From positions 1 through 64,000 of the forward strand of contig CAMAZP010000014.1 of NCBI GenBank assembly GCA_945863605.1: 64,000 bases of DNA, given 5' to 3'. Below, in pieces: positions 35,346-44,901 of the stretch; the first letter of the stretch is position 1; each line of letters starts with the position of its first letter. Made by a program: the position numbers and the translations under genes. This DNA is from Chitinophaga pinensis (GTDB lineage: Bacteria; Bacteroidota; Bacteroidia; Flavobacteriales_D; Crocinitomicaceae). The notes under the pieces are model-generated. The model was not told the origin of the DNA, did no database searches, and worked only from the letters and a program-made list of their open reading frames with translations.

Positions 35346-35534
35346 ATGTTCGCATTAGTAGTAGGTCCAGGGCAAGGTTTGATAATTATCCTAGTGATTG
35401 TTGTACTTTTCTTTGGTGGAAAAAAAATTCCTGAATTAATGAAAGGTTTAGGACAAGGTGTTAAAGAATTTAAAGATGCATCTAAAGGTGAATCAGAAAA
35501 ATCGAAAGACATTGTAACAACTGACGATAAATAA
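35346..35534 (+). CDS. tatA: Sec-independent translocase protein TatA/TatE
   Basis: 62 residues. One transmembrane helix ([15 protein letters not shown]) is followed by the conserved [23 protein letters not shown] amphipathic helix and a charged tail. It forms the protein-conducting element of the twin-arginine pathway. tatC is not in the window. It is 60 nt after infB and 5 nt before gatA. Confidence 0.93.
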   Translation: MFALVVGPGQGLIIILVIVVLFFGGKKIPELMKGLGQGVKEFKDASKGESEKSKDIVTTDDK

Positions 35535-35539
35535 ATCTT

Positions 35540-36949
35540 ATGTATCGTACGATTAAAGAAGTAAAGGAAGCATTGCTATCCGGTGAATCTGTATTATCAA
35601 TAACGGAATATTTTCTGGGAAAAATTGATGAACATAAACACCTCAATGCATTCTTAGAAGTGTTTACTGACTCAGCAAAAGTGCAGGCACAAATCGTAGA
35701 TGAAAAGATAAAAAACGGTACAGCTGGAAAATTAGCCGGTGTTGTTATCGGAATCAAAGATAATATCTGCTATAAAAATCATAAAGTTTCAGCTTCATCC
35801 AAAATATTGGAAGGGTTTGAATCGCTTTATACAGCAACAGCACTTCAACGTTTAATTGATGAAGATGCTATTGTAATCGGAAGATTAAATTGCGATGAGT
35901 TTGCGATGGGAAGTTCAAACGAAAATTCAGCTTTTGGTTCGGTTGAAAATAACTGGAAAAAGAATTATGTCCCAGGTGGATCATCGGGAGGTTCTGCAGT
36001 TGCAGTCTCGGCTAATCTTTGTACCGTTTCTTTAGGGAGTGATACAGGTGGTTCTGTACGTCAACCTGCCTCTTGGACAGGAACATACGGATTAAAACCA
36101 ACTTATGGAAGAATCAGTCGCTATGGTTTAATTGCTTATGCTTCTTCTTTCGACCAAATTGGAACATTCACAAATAACTTAGAAGATGCTGCACTTTTAC
36201 TCCAAATTATGGGTGGAAAAGATGAAATGGACGCAACCACTTCTTCTAAAGAATTAACATTAAAAACTTTAACTAAAGTTCCTAACAGCAGAATTGGGAT
36301 CATTAAAGAATATATTTCAAATCCTGGTTTAGATGCAGAAGTAAAACATCATCTCGACAAAACAATCGAAGGATTGAAAAACGACGGACACGAAATTGTT
36401 GAATTGAGTTTTCCTTATCTTGATTACTTAGTTCCTACTTATTATGTTTTAACAACTGCAGAAGCTTCCTCCAACCTATCTCGTTTCGATGGCGTTCATT
36501 ACGGACACAGAAGTTCAGAAGCTAAAGGAGTGGAACAAACTTATATTAAATCAAGAAGTGAAGGTTTCGGCCCAGAAGTTAAACGTCGAATTATGACTGG
36601 AACGTTTGTGCTATCTCACGGATATTACGATGCGTATTACACAAAAGCTCAAAAAGTTAGACGTGTTTTACAAGACAAAACCAATGAAATGTTAGCGCAA
36701 GTGGATGTTTTAATTATGCCTACCACACCTTCAACAGCATTTGAAAAAGACGCAGTAAAAGATCCGATTCAAATGTATTTACAAGATATTTTTACAGTTC
36801 ACGCCAACCTTACAGGTAATCCTGCAATAAGTATTCCTTTGACAATTCACTCTAATGGTTTACCTTTCGGATTACAATTAATGACAACCCATTTTGCTGA
36901 GCAAGCGTTATTTGACTTTGCAAAAAGCATTGAGAAATTAAAAGAATGA
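35540..36949 (+). CDS. gatA: Aspartyl/glutamyl-tRNA(Asn/Gln) amidotransferase subunit A
   Basis: 469 residues of the amidase-signature family. The Lys-Ser-Ser triad is visible: K73 (GIKDN), S148 (PGGSSGGSA) and S172 (DTGGSVRQPA), with spacing as in known GatA. It releases ammonia from glutamine to amidate mischarged Glu-tRNA(Gln) or Asp-tRNA(Asn). gatB and gatC are not adjacent. It overlaps the next gene by 4 nt (ATGA). Confidence 0.95.
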   Translation: MYRTIKEVKEALLSGESVLSITEYFLGKIDEHKHLNAFLEVFTDSAKVQAQIVDEKIKNGTAGKLAGVVIGIKDNICYKNHKVSASSKILEGFESLYTATALQRLIDEDAIVIGRLNCDEFAMGSSNENSAFGSVENNWKKNYVPGGSSGGSAVAVSANLCTVSLGSDTGGSVRQPASWTGTYGLKPTYGRISRYGLIAYASSFDQIGTFTNNLEDAALLLQIMGGKDEMDATTSSKELTLKTLTKVPNSRIGIIKEYISNPGLDAEVKHHLDKTIEGLKNDGHEIVELSFPYLDYLVPTYYVLTTAEASSNLSRFDGVHYGHRSSEAKGVEQTYIKSRSEGFGPEVKRRIMTGTFVLSHGYYDAYYTKAQKVRRVLQDKTNEMLAQVDVLIMPTTPSTAFEKDAVKDPIQMYLQDIFTVHANLTGNPAISIPLTIHSNGLPFGLQLMTTHFAEQALFDFAKSIEKLKE

Positions 36950-38454
36950 TTAAAACAATAAGCATACTTTTTTCCATTTTATTTCTCGGGCAAATCTTTG
37001 CTCAACTACCACACAATTACAATAAAAACGATCTCAACCCTATTGCATTTATTAATACGGTAGAACAAAGTTTGAATTTATTTTATGCTGACTACGTAAA
37101 TGACAAACGCTACGATTCAATCATTAACGCTTTAAATTACGAACCAAACGAAGCACCACTTTTTTCTGACGAAATTTACTGTCAACGCTTAGAAAAAATC
37201 AATCAGATGTCCACATTTCCAATGGACTGCAACCCAATTACGCTCTCGACAATCCGATTTTTCGCATCAAAAAGAAGAAGTTTTGCGCGCATAGTACTTG
37301 GTCGTTCTGCTTTGTATTTCGATATGTTTCGCGAAAAATTAATTGAATACGGCTTACCCGAAGAATTACGTTTCTTAGCAGTGATTGAAAGTGGTTTAAG
37401 ACCACAAGTGAAATCAAGAGCGGGCGCTTTAGGATTATGGCAATTTATGTATCGAACTGGTTTACAATATGGTTTAGAAGAAAACAACTACATTGACGAC
37501 CGAATGGATCCTGATAAAGCGACAGATGCGGCTTGTAAATTCTTAAAAAAATTATACGGAATCTATGGCGATTGGAACCTTGCTTTGGCTGCTTACAACG
37601 CTGGACCTGGAAATGTAAATAAAGCCATAAAACGTTCTGGAAACAAAACAACTTATTGGGAAATTCGTCCGTATTTACCTTCTGAAACACAAGGCTATAT
37701 TCCGAATTTTATTGCAGCAGCTTACCTTTTAACTTATCACGCGGAACATAATATCATTCCGATGGAAGCTAAAATTCACTATATCCATTTAGATACCGTT
37801 TGCTTGCGCGAAGCAGTTCACATGAATACAATAGCTAAACTTTTAAATTGGGACTTGAATGAAATCAAAGCTTTAAATCCAGTTTACAAAACGACATTCA
37901 TTCCAAAATCTGAAAAAGGACGCTGCATTTCAGGACCAAACTACTTGATTAGCACTTTAGCAGGAATGGAAGATTCTTTGTATAAATTAGAAAAATCAAT
38001 TTATTCGCCTGTAATTGTTACGCCTACAATCATTCAAAGTCCTACGATAAATGATACTATCAACGGAGAAGCGGGGTCTTCTAGTACTACAGATTCTCTA
38101 GCGCCAACTGTCCCCTTGTATTTGAGTTATCACAAAGTTAAATCACAAGAAAACCTCAAAAATATTGCCTTGAAGTACAACGTTACTGTTGAAAATTTAA
38201 TGGAATGGAATAATTTGCGTTCAACAAGTATTTACGTTGGGCAAAAACTAAAGGTGTATACTGCTGAAGCGCCACAAGTTGCCCCGACACCGACACCTCC
38301 AGCGGTTACTAAAAAATATTACAATGTTCGCTCTGGAGATACTTTTGTAAAAATCGCACAAAGACATAATATGACGATGGATCAATTGAAAAAAATAAAT
38401 CCAGGAATTAACATCAGTCGTTTAACCGTTGGTCAAAAAATTAGAGTAAAATAA
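36946..38454 (+). CDS. MltD-like lytic transglycosylase with two LysM domains
   Basis: 502 residues. A signal peptide (MIKTISILFSILFLGQIFAQ) is followed by the SLT domain at ~120-260 with the catalytic Glu in LAVIESGLRPQVKSRAGALGLWQFM and AYNAGPGNVNKAI. Two LysM domains follow, near 390-440 (YHKVKSQENLKNIALKYNVT) and 455-502 (YYNVRSGDTFVKIAQRHNMT). It cleaves peptidoglycan to 1,6-anhydromuropeptides in the periplasm. It is translationally coupled to gatA. Confidence 0.94.
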   Translation: MIKTISILFSILFLGQIFAQLPHNYNKNDLNPIAFINTVEQSLNLFYADYVNDKRYDSIINALNYEPNEAPLFSDEIYCQRLEKINQMSTFPMDCNPITLSTIRFFASKRRSFARIVLGRSALYFDMFREKLIEYGLPEELRFLAVIESGLRPQVKSRAGALGLWQFMYRTGLQYGLEENNYIDDRMDPDKATDAACKFLKKLYGIYGDWNLALAAYNAGPGNVNKAIKRSGNKTTYWEIRPYLPSETQGYIPNFIAAAYLLTYHAEHNIIPMEAKIHYIHLDTVCLREAVHMNTIAKLLNWDLNEIKALNPVYKTTFIPKSEKGRCISGPNYLISTLAGMEDSLYKLEKSIYSPVIVTPTIIQSPTINDTINGEAGSSSTTDSLAPTVPLYLSYHKVKSQENLKNIALKYNVTVENLMEWNNLRSTSIYVGQKLKVYTAEAPQVAPTPTPPAVTKKYYNVRSGDTFVKIAQRHNMTMDQLKKINPGINISRLTVGQKIRVK

Positions 38455-38464
38455 ACTTATAGAT

Positions 38465-39523
38465 ATGCGTTTTTTGATGTTTATACTGCTTTCTTGCACG
38501 CTATTTTTAGGTGCTTGTGATGAGCGAAGATACAGTGGTGGATTGGTCGTTACAGGAAAAGTTGGAGAGATTTTAGTGGTTTGCGACCAAGGCGTTTGGA
38601 ATTCTGATTTGAAAAAATGTTTGGATACAAATCTCACCCAATTCATAATGCCCTACTTTCCGGACGTGGTAACTTTTGAATTAATTCATCGCACTCCAGC
38701 AAATTTTGAAGGTGCGATTAAGCGTCACAGAAATATACTTTTCATCACTTTAGATGCGAAAGCGAAAATTAAAAAAGGAACGATTCAAAAACGCAAAAGT
38801 GTTTGGGCAGACGATCAATTAGTGGTGGAAGTGATTGCAAAAGATATGAATCAATTGGTTGAAACTTGTCAGTCAGGACTGAAGTTTGCGCATTCTGAAT
38901 TTGATTATATGGAATGGAAACGATTGCTGAAATATTTCAAATCCAACGATGACGAGCGCATTCAAAGTAAACTTAGAAAGAATTTCGGTATTCAAATTGC
39001 ACTTCCACAAGGTGCTGAAATCGTAAGTACTCGTCCTAATTTCTACAGAATCGAAATGCCCACAGCATCGCGTCCTATTGAATTTGTAGGTTCAGGCACG
39101 CAAGATGTTGGAGCAATTTTTTCTGGTGTAATGATTTACCAATACGATTTCAAAGATAAATCGCAATTGGAACTTAAAAATCTACTTCAAGCTAGAGATA
39201 CAATGCTGAAATACAATGTTCCACACGAAATTCAAGGATTGTATATGGGAACACAATTGACTGAATTTGTTTATCCAGAAATGACAATGACAACCAATTC
39301 TAATAAAACAATCAAAGGTTTTGAAATGCGTGGAATGTTTCAGTTTAAAGGAAATTCCACTTATTCAACTGGTGGTGCATTCTGGTCGTTTCATTTCGTT
39401 CACCCAAGAACAAAGAAAGTTATTTGCGTAAGTGGCTACGTTGATGCACCTTCAACTACTAGTTGGACCCATTCATTGCGTGAAATAGAAGCTATTTGGA
39501 AAAGCGTTGAAATAGCGAAATAA
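38465..39523 (+). CDS. DUF4837 family lipoprotein
   Basis: 352 residues. A lipoprotein signal peptide with lipobox LGAC (Cys18) precedes a ~330-residue globular domain. GKVGEILVVCDQGVW at the N-terminus and the SGVMIYQYDF and GGAFWSFHFVHP strands fit DUF4837, a family seen in Bacteroidota. It is anchored in the outer or inner membrane facing the periplasm. Function is unknown. It is 10 nt after the transglycosylase gene and 1 nt before the GT2 gene. Confidence 0.82.
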   Translation: MRFLMFILLSCTLFLGACDERRYSGGLVVTGKVGEILVVCDQGVWNSDLKKCLDTNLTQFIMPYFPDVVTFELIHRTPANFEGAIKRHRNILFITLDAKAKIKKGTIQKRKSVWADDQLVVEVIAKDMNQLVETCQSGLKFAHSEFDYMEWKRLLKYFKSNDDERIQSKLRKNFGIQIALPQGAEIVSTRPNFYRIEMPTASRPIEFVGSGTQDVGAIFSGVMIYQYDFKDKSQLELKNLLQARDTMLKYNVPHEIQGLYMGTQLTEFVYPEMTMTTNSNKTIKGFEMRGMFQFKGNSTYSTGGAFWSFHFVHPRTKKVICVSGYVDAPSTTSWTHSLREIEAIWKSVEIAK

Positions 39524-39524
39524 G

Positions 39525-40283
39525 ATGAAATTGTCAGTTGTAATTATCACTTTCAATGAAGAAAGGAACATTGAACGCTGTCTTTTATCTGTTCAAGAAT
39601 TAGCGGATGAAATTTTAGTGGTCGATTCTTTTTCAAAAGATAAAACGCTAGCAATTTGTGAAAAATACCAAGCGAAAGTGATTCAAAATCCGTTTGAGGG
39701 TCACATTCAGCAAAAGAATTTCGCAATGGATCAAGCTTCCAATGATTGGATTTTATCCTTAGATGCTGATGAAGCTTTAAGTGAAGAATTAGCATCAGCA
39801 ATTAAACAGGTTAAATCCACTGAAAAACCAAAAGTTAACTTGTACGAAATGAATCGCTTGACGAATTATTGTGGTTCTTGGGTGAGACACTGTGGATGGT
39901 ATCCCGACACGAAAGTGCGCTTGGTCAATCGGAAATTTGCAAAATGGGGAGGCGTTAATCCGCACGATAAATTAGAAGGCTCCAAACAAGAAAAAGTTGA
40001 ATTTTTGAAAGGTGATATTTTGCATTATTCCTATTACACCAAAGAAGATCACCTCAAACAAATTGAATATTTCAGTAAAATCGCCGCTGGAGAATTAGTT
40101 AAACAAGGGAAAAACGTTGGTCAATTTACTGTTTACTTAAAAATGGCTGCACAATTTTTCAAAAGTTTTGTTCTTAAAAGAGGTTTTCTTGATGGAAAAA
40201 CAGGATGGCAAATATCAAAATTAAGCGCTTTTGCCACTTACCGAAAATATTCACTTTTAAGAACATTAAATGAAACCCGCTAA
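39525..40283 (+). CDS. Glycosyltransferase family 2, LPS-core WaaE/KdtX-like
   Basis: 252 residues. The GT-A fold opens with LSVVIITFNEERNIERCLLS, has VVDSFSKDKT and the metal-binding DADEA (LSLDADEAL), and later HYSYYTKEDHLKQIEYF. This matches the short GT2 group that includes LPS-core beta-1,4-glucosyltransferase WaaE. It probably adds a sugar to the LPS core from a nucleotide sugar at the cytoplasmic face. It overlaps the GT9 gene by 14 nt. Confidence 0.88.
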   Translation: MKLSVVIITFNEERNIERCLLSVQELADEILVVDSFSKDKTLAICEKYQAKVIQNPFEGHIQQKNFAMDQASNDWILSLDADEALSEELASAIKQVKSTEKPKVNLYEMNRLTNYCGSWVRHCGWYPDTKVRLVNRKFAKWGGVNPHDKLEGSKQEKVEFLKGDILHYSYYTKEDHLKQIEYFSKIAAGELVKQGKNVGQFTVYLKMAAQFFKSFVLKRGFLDGKTGWQISKLSAFATYRKYSLLRTLNETR

Positions 40284-41259
40284 TATTCTTATTTCGCGAA
40301 CAGATAGCATTGGTGATGTTTTGTTGACACTCCCTTTTTGTGCTTGGTTGAAAAATCAATTTCCAACAGCCAAATTGACATTTTTAGGTAGAAATTATAC
40401 CCAAAGTGTTATCGAATCTTTTACTGTAATTGATTCATTTATTGCGCTTGAACAACTCAACAATCAGCCGACTTTAGAAAAGGTGAACCAATTGAAAGCT
40501 TTTGATTGCATCATTCATGTTTTTCCAAATAAAGAAATTGCGTCCTTAGCGAAAAAGGCGAAAATTCCTATACGGATTGGAACTTCACACCGTTTATTTC
40601 ATTTACTCACTTGCAACAAAAAAGTAGATTTCACACGCAAAAACTCAGACCTTCACGAAGCACAACTCAACTTTGAATTACTAAAACCACTCGGATTAAA
40701 AGAAATTCCAAGTTTTGCAAGTATTCAAGACGCCGGAGTGAATTTCAAAGTTCAAGCAACGGAACTTCCATTAGAAATCGCTTCGTTGGACTTTAAAAAT
40801 GTGGTGACTTTACACCCAAAATCGCAAGGAAGCGCTATTGAATGGCCTATAGAAAAATACATTGAACTGGCCTTGGAATTGGTAAAAACTGGAAAAACGG
40901 TTTGCTTCACTGGAACAGAAAATGAAGGCGTTTTATTTAGAGATTTATTACCCAAAAACGCAGCTATCATTGATACAAGTGGAAAACTGACCTTGCATAA
41001 ACTCCAATTGTTGATTTCAAAATCTTACGCTTTAGTTGCTTGTTCCACAGGTCCTTATCACATTGCGGGATTGTGCGGAATTAAAGCAATCGGATTATTT
41101 TCAGCCCGCAAACCTATTCATCCTGGAAGGTGGAAAGCCTTAGGAAAAAATGCGCTTGCACTGGTCTATGATGAAAATTGCACGAGTTGTAAAAGCAAGA
41201 ATGCATGTGTGTGTATTCAATCCATTTCTGTTGAAAAAGTGATGCAACAATTGCTGTAA
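40270..41259 (+). CDS. Glycosyltransferase family 9 (heptosyltransferase-like)
   Basis: 329 residues. The GT-B features of ADP-heptose:LPS heptosyltransferases are present: ILISRTDSIGDVLLTLPFCAWLK at the N-terminus, LHPKSQGSAIEWP and CSTGPYHIAGLCGIKAIGLF in the C-terminal domain. The end is Cys-rich (CTSCKSKNACVC), which may bind a metal. It acts with the preceding GT2 in LPS core assembly. The donor sugar is not provable from sequence. Confidence 0.88.
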   Translation: MKPANILISRTDSIGDVLLTLPFCAWLKNQFPTAKLTFLGRNYTQSVIESFTVIDSFIALEQLNNQPTLEKVNQLKAFDCIIHVFPNKEIASLAKKAKIPIRIGTSHRLFHLLTCNKKVDFTRKNSDLHEAQLNFELLKPLGLKEIPSFASIQDAGVNFKVQATELPLEIASLDFKNVVTLHPKSQGSAIEWPIEKYIELALELVKTGKTVCFTGTENEGVLFRDLLPKNAAIIDTSGKLTLHKLQLLISKSYALVACSTGPYHIAGLCGIKAIGLFSARKPIHPGRWKALGKNALALVYDENCTSCKSKNACVCIQSISVEKVMQQLL

Positions 41260-41260
41260 A

Positions 41261-42034
41261 ATGATTCAATCTGGACTGCTATTTTTTCAAAATTCTTCCA
41301 TTTTATTGGCGCTTTTTTCTTTTGTTTTCACGTTCGGATTGCATTCAAATTGGGAAGATAAATGGAGTTATTCTAGCGCTATTTTCTTTAGTGTACTTGG
41401 TATATACAACTTTCATCGTTTGTATAAATTTCAAAAAAATCAATTAAATTTTCCATTAAGTCAGTGGCTTGCAAAAAACCAACGAATCATTCAATTATTA
41501 AGTTTAATTGGAATGCTATCAAGTTCAATTCTGTTTTTTTTCTTACTCAAGTTTAACCTTGGAAACCTGCTTTTACTGAGTGCTTGTTTAGTCATCTCCC
41601 TGTTATATGTAATCTCCAACTGGCGAGAAATTCCTTTTTTAAAAGCTGCTTTTGTGGCCGTTGTTTGGACGCTTGTTTTAGTGATTTTGCCTTCGCTTCT
41701 TCAAGATACATTTGAAAGTCGAGCGTGGATTTTTTTACTTTTCTTTTATGCGTTAACCATTCCAGCGGATGCGAGAGATATGGAAACCGACCTGAAAAAA
41801 CTAAACACTTTACCTCAACTAATTGGTAAAAAGAAATCCTTTTGGGTAGCGCTGTTGTTGCTAAATCTCTTTACTTTGCTTTATCCCTTTTCTTTAGAGC
41901 TAAAAATCAGTTTGATTATTGTAAATTCTGTGTGGGTTTATTTGTACCAATATATGGAAGGCAAGCAAAAAATTAGCGCTGCATTTATGGATGCTTTGTT
42001 GTTGGTTTATGGGCTTGTTTTTACTATATATTAG
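41261..42034 (+). CDS. Membrane protein, UbiA prenyltransferase-like
   Basis: 257 residues with about eight membrane helices. ADARDMETD near residue 170 resembles the second Asp-rich motif (DxxxD) of UbiA-type prenyltransferases, followed by LPQLIGKKKSFW. The first motif is altered: GIYNFHRLYKF stands where NDxxD is expected. It may be a divergent or inactive UbiA family member. It follows the GT9 gene by 1 nt and is the last gene of the long plus-strand run. Confidence 0.55.
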   Translation: MIQSGLLFFQNSSILLALFSFVFTFGLHSNWEDKWSYSSAIFFSVLGIYNFHRLYKFQKNQLNFPLSQWLAKNQRIIQLLSLIGMLSSSILFFFLLKFNLGNLLLLSACLVISLLYVISNWREIPFLKAAFVAVVWTLVLVILPSLLQDTFESRAWIFLLFFYALTIPADARDMETDLKKLNTLPQLIGKKKSFWVALLLLNLFTLLYPFSLELKISLIIVNSVWVYLYQYMEGKQKISAAFMDALLLVYGLVFTIY

Positions 42035-42043
42035 ATAATTAAT

Positions 42044-42221
42044 GTCATCCCCTTAATCCCCTTTCAAAGAGGGAAATTTTAATCTCACTTCGGAAGAAAT
42101 TCTTGATTTGAGTAAAATCTATCTCTTTTCCAACAGTTTAAAGCTCACCCACGATTCAGTTTCTCTCCGTCAGCAGACGGAAGATTAAGAGGGGTGACCA
42201 ATATTGATTAAGGGAGATGAC
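42044..42221. mobile_element. 178-bp MITE-like element with inverted ends
   Basis: The left end GTCATCCCCTTAAT (42044-42057) and the right end ATTAAGGGAGATGAC (42207-42221) are inverted repeats with one extra base. Inner copies of the same theme occur (CCCCTTTCAAAGAGGG near 42058; GATTAAGAGGGG near 42183). The near-palindrome TCCGTCAGCAGACGGA at 42166-42181 echoes the one at 908-923. No coding capacity. Confidence 0.55.
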
Positions 42222-42248
42222 TATTTTCAAAATTTAATCAAACATCGT

Positions 42249-42340
42249 ACCCCTAGCCCTGATGGTAGTGGAAATCCTTTATTGGTGTTTTTCACTACCA
42301 ATAAAGATTGCAACGGATAGCAGGAAATAGCTCCGAAAAA
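42249..42340 (+). repeat. Structured repeat or RNA element
   Basis: CTTTATTGGT (42277-42286) pairs perfectly with ACCAATAAAG (42297-42306). Outside it, AGC-CCTG (around 42255) can pair with CAGG...GCT near 42321, giving a two-tier stem with conserved-looking internal loops. Sequence of the TAGCCCTGAT...GGAAATAGCTCC type is, from memory, repeated in many Flavobacteriia genomes; I cannot verify this here. Orientation is arbitrary. Confidence 0.4.
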
Positions 42341-42519
42341 TTTAACTCATTCTGAACATCATAGAAAAGGAGGAAGAACACAATTTTCTATTTCATTTCT
42401 GAGACCCAAATAAAGAACCAAAACCATCAATGCAACTAAATCCATTTTTCCTTGTGATTTTTTATCGTTTAAATCCTTTCATTTTTTTGAATGACAAGCA
42501 ATTTTAGAATAATATCAAG

Positions 42520-42527
42520 TAACTTTG
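42520..42527 (+). promoter_or_regulatory. -7 promoter element of the TraB-family gene
   Basis: TAACTTTG ends 8 nt before the ATG at 42536, which decides that start over the in-frame ATG at 42491. Confidence 0.45.
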
Positions 42528-42535
42528 GGCAACTT

Positions 42536-43759
42536 ATGAAGCACGGCGTTTTATTTTTCCTATTAATCTTTTTTACGAATTGGTCACAAGCTCAAATTGT
42601 AAACCGTGAAAAAGAATTGTTGTGGGAAATTTCTGGAAATGGGCTAAAGGAAAAATCGTATCTCTTCGGAACGCTTCATTCTAACAATAAAGCCTTGTTC
42701 AATCTCGCAGATAGTTTATATGTTGCGCTTGAAAAAGTGAATATGATTGTACTCGAGACAGATATTTTTTCACTTTTTGAAGAATTAGATACTCGGAAAT
42801 CAACTTCCAATACCTTGTACGATAAAAACGGTTTACCCTACACTGCAAGCAACGAAGCATCGACCACTTACTTCGGTTCGGAAGACGGTATGCCTCAGTT
42901 TTTAGATGCTTATTTTCAGGAATATTGCTTCAACGCTGGTAAACGATTTTTAGCTTTAGAAACGATTAAAAATCAAATGGAACTCAGTCTTGATATTCCG
43001 ATTACGCAACGAAATTTGGTCAATACTCAATTTTCAAACTTCACACAAGAAAAGTTAATCGATTTGTATTTGCAAGGTGATATCAACGCAATTGATCGAT
43101 TTATGCGTGCAAATATGTCCACTCAAAAGGATTTGTACAGTAAACTGATTATCAAACGCAACATTGCAATGGCGAATAAAGTTGATTCTGTATTAAAATC
43201 CAAAACAAGTTTATTTTGTGCTGTTGGCACTGGACATTTAGCTGGATCAGAAGGAATTATCAACTTATTGCGTTCTAAAGGTTATCGTTTGCGTCCCGTT
43301 TTATGGACGATTTCAGAAATTGCGATTCCTGCGAAAAAATCAGTTAAATCGAAACGAAACTATGTCTTTAATGACGAAACATCTGGAATTATTGCCAATT
43401 TTCCCGGTCAACCTTTTTCGAAAAGAAGAGAAGACGGAAGTTTGCTTTTAAAATACTGTGATTTTGGTCAAGGAAATACCTACGAAGTAGAGGTTATACC
43501 TTATGATGAAAGTTTAAGTTTTGAGGAAATGGCCGCCATTTATATTGCAAGTCCGCCAAATTCACCTTACAGTCGCAAAACCCTAGATGATGGAACTGAG
43601 TTATTTGTAGGTTTATCCGACACCTATCCTGAAGGTTTGAGCTGGGTTCAAATTCAAATAAGTGAAGGCTATTTTGCAGTGATTAAAACCTATGGTGGCA
43701 ATAAATATATGCACTCTGACCGACCGAAGAAATTCTTTGAAAAGGTTTGGTTTGAGTAG
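42536..43759 (+). CDS. TraB/GumN family protein
   Basis: 407 residues from the ATG at 42536 (MKHGVLFFLLIFFTNWSQAQ, a signal peptide). The TraB/GumN domain follows: LLWEISGNGLKEKSYLFGTLHSNN, MIVLETDIF and later FCAVGTGHLAGSEGIINLL with the family's conserved GTxH and GxxHL histidines. The extra C-terminal ~120 residues are not part of the core domain. The family is metalloprotease-like (Tiki-related); activity here is unproven. Exported. Confidence 0.85.
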   Translation: MKHGVLFFLLIFFTNWSQAQIVNREKELLWEISGNGLKEKSYLFGTLHSNNKALFNLADSLYVALEKVNMIVLETDIFSLFEELDTRKSTSNTLYDKNGLPYTASNEASTTYFGSEDGMPQFLDAYFQEYCFNAGKRFLALETIKNQMELSLDIPITQRNLVNTQFSNFTQEKLIDLYLQGDINAIDRFMRANMSTQKDLYSKLIIKRNIAMANKVDSVLKSKTSLFCAVGTGHLAGSEGIINLLRSKGYRLRPVLWTISEIAIPAKKSVKSKRNYVFNDETSGIIANFPGQPFSKRREDGSLLLKYCDFGQGNTYEVEVIPYDESLSFEEMAAIYIASPPNSPYSRKTLDDGTELFVGLSDTYPEGLSWVQIQISEGYFAVIKTYGGNKYMHSDRPKKFFEKVWFE

Positions 43760-43876
43760 TATTGATTAAGAATAATCGTTTCTGCCATAATTTGTATAAG
43801 AACCTCCAACTTATTTTCACATTGCAATAACTATGATTTATTTCTTTAGGCAACTCTTTCTTGCTAATTTTACAAA

Positions 43877-44881
43877 ATGATATTAGTCACAGGTGCAACA
43901 GGACTTCTAGGTAGTCATTTACTTTATGAGTTAACTTCAAATGGTGAAACTTGTTTGGCGCTCTGTCATTCAAGAAGTAAAATTTCACAAGTTATTGACC
44001 TTTTCAAGTATTATAATCCAACTAAAGCGGATGAATTCTTGAAACAAATTACTTGGAAGGAAGGCGATATATTAAATGTTTTCTTTCTCAAAGAGTTGTT
44101 TACTGATGTAACTCACGTTTATCATTGTGCTGCAAAAGTTTCTTTTTTCAGATCTGATTTTTCGGAATGTATTCGCCAAAATAGGGAAGCAACCGCAAAC
44201 ATCGTTAATTTTTGTTTGAAATATAAGGTTAAAAAACTATGTTATGTTAGTTCAACGTCAGCAATTGGCAACAATTCGAAAGGTTTAACAACAGAGAAAG
44301 ATAAGTGGCAAATTGATGAGAATAAAAGTGGTTATTCTATTTCAAAATTTTCGGCAGAAAAAGAAGTTTGGAGAGGGATTGAAGAGGGTTTAAGTGCTGT
44401 AATAATTAACCCTTGTGTGATTCTTGGTCCAGGAAATTGGGAGAGTGGATCATTATCTATTTTCAAAACTGGAAAAAAAGGTTTGCGCTTTTATCCAAGC
44501 GGTAGTAATGCAACAGTTGATGCACGTGATGTAGCTTTTTGTATGTGTTTTTTAATGAAAAGTACTGCTCAGTCTGAACGCTTTTTATGCGTTGGAACAA
44601 ATCAATCATTCAAAGAATTATTTACTGTTGTTTGTTCCAAAATGAAAAGTAGCTTACCAAAGTATGAAGCTCCAAAACCTTTAGCTCTTTTTTTTGCTTA
44701 TATAATAGAATTTTTCAGCCGTTTTAGCAGTAAAAAAAGTGGATTGACAGTAGAAACAGTTCAATCTGCTTACAATAATATTTCCTACGATGTTTCAAAA
44801 ATTGAAGCACTTGTTCCTATTCAATTTAGAACGTTAAAAGAAACAGTAGAAAATGTTTTAAATGCACGAACAAATCAATAG
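43877..44881 (+). CDS. NAD-dependent epimerase/dehydratase family (extended SDR)
   Basis: 334 residues. The Rossmann motif is MILVTGATGLLGSHLL, and the active-site motif is YSISKFSAEKEVW (Tyr-x3-Lys), with SST before it. The second half (SGLTVETVQSAYNNISYD) resembles dihydroflavonol-4-reductase-like SDRs. It reduces or epimerises a sugar- or isoprenoid-like substrate; the substrate is unknown. It lies 20 nt upstream of the carotenoid genes and is probably co-transcribed, so a role in carotenoid tailoring is possible but unproven. Confidence 0.85.
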   Translation: MILVTGATGLLGSHLLYELTSNGETCLALCHSRSKISQVIDLFKYYNPTKADEFLKQITWKEGDILNVFFLKELFTDVTHVYHCAAKVSFFRSDFSECIRQNREATANIVNFCLKYKVKKLCYVSSTSAIGNNSKGLTTEKDKWQIDENKSGYSISKFSAEKEVWRGIEEGLSAVIINPCVILGPGNWESGSLSIFKTGKKGLRFYPSGSNATVDARDVAFCMCFLMKSTAQSERFLCVGTNQSFKELFTVVCSKMKSSLPKYEAPKPLALFFAYIIEFFSRFSSKKSGLTVETVQSAYNNISYDVSKIEALVPIQFRTLKETVENVLNARTNQ

Positions 44882-44901
44882 CTATCAACGTTTAAAGCGC
44901 A

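Larger units (their letters stand above)
42035..42519. other. Intergenic region with two palindromic elements
   Basis: The spacer between the UbiA-like gene and the TraB-family promoter holds an inverted-repeat element (42044-42221) and a separate structured repeat (42249-42340). The rest (42341-42519) is AT-rich with no gene. Confidence 0.6.

Noticed and set aside
42255-42275. Hammerhead ribozyme core (CTGATG...GAAA)
   Set aside because: The invariant CUGAUGA is not complete and the stem order does not fit a hammerhead fold.
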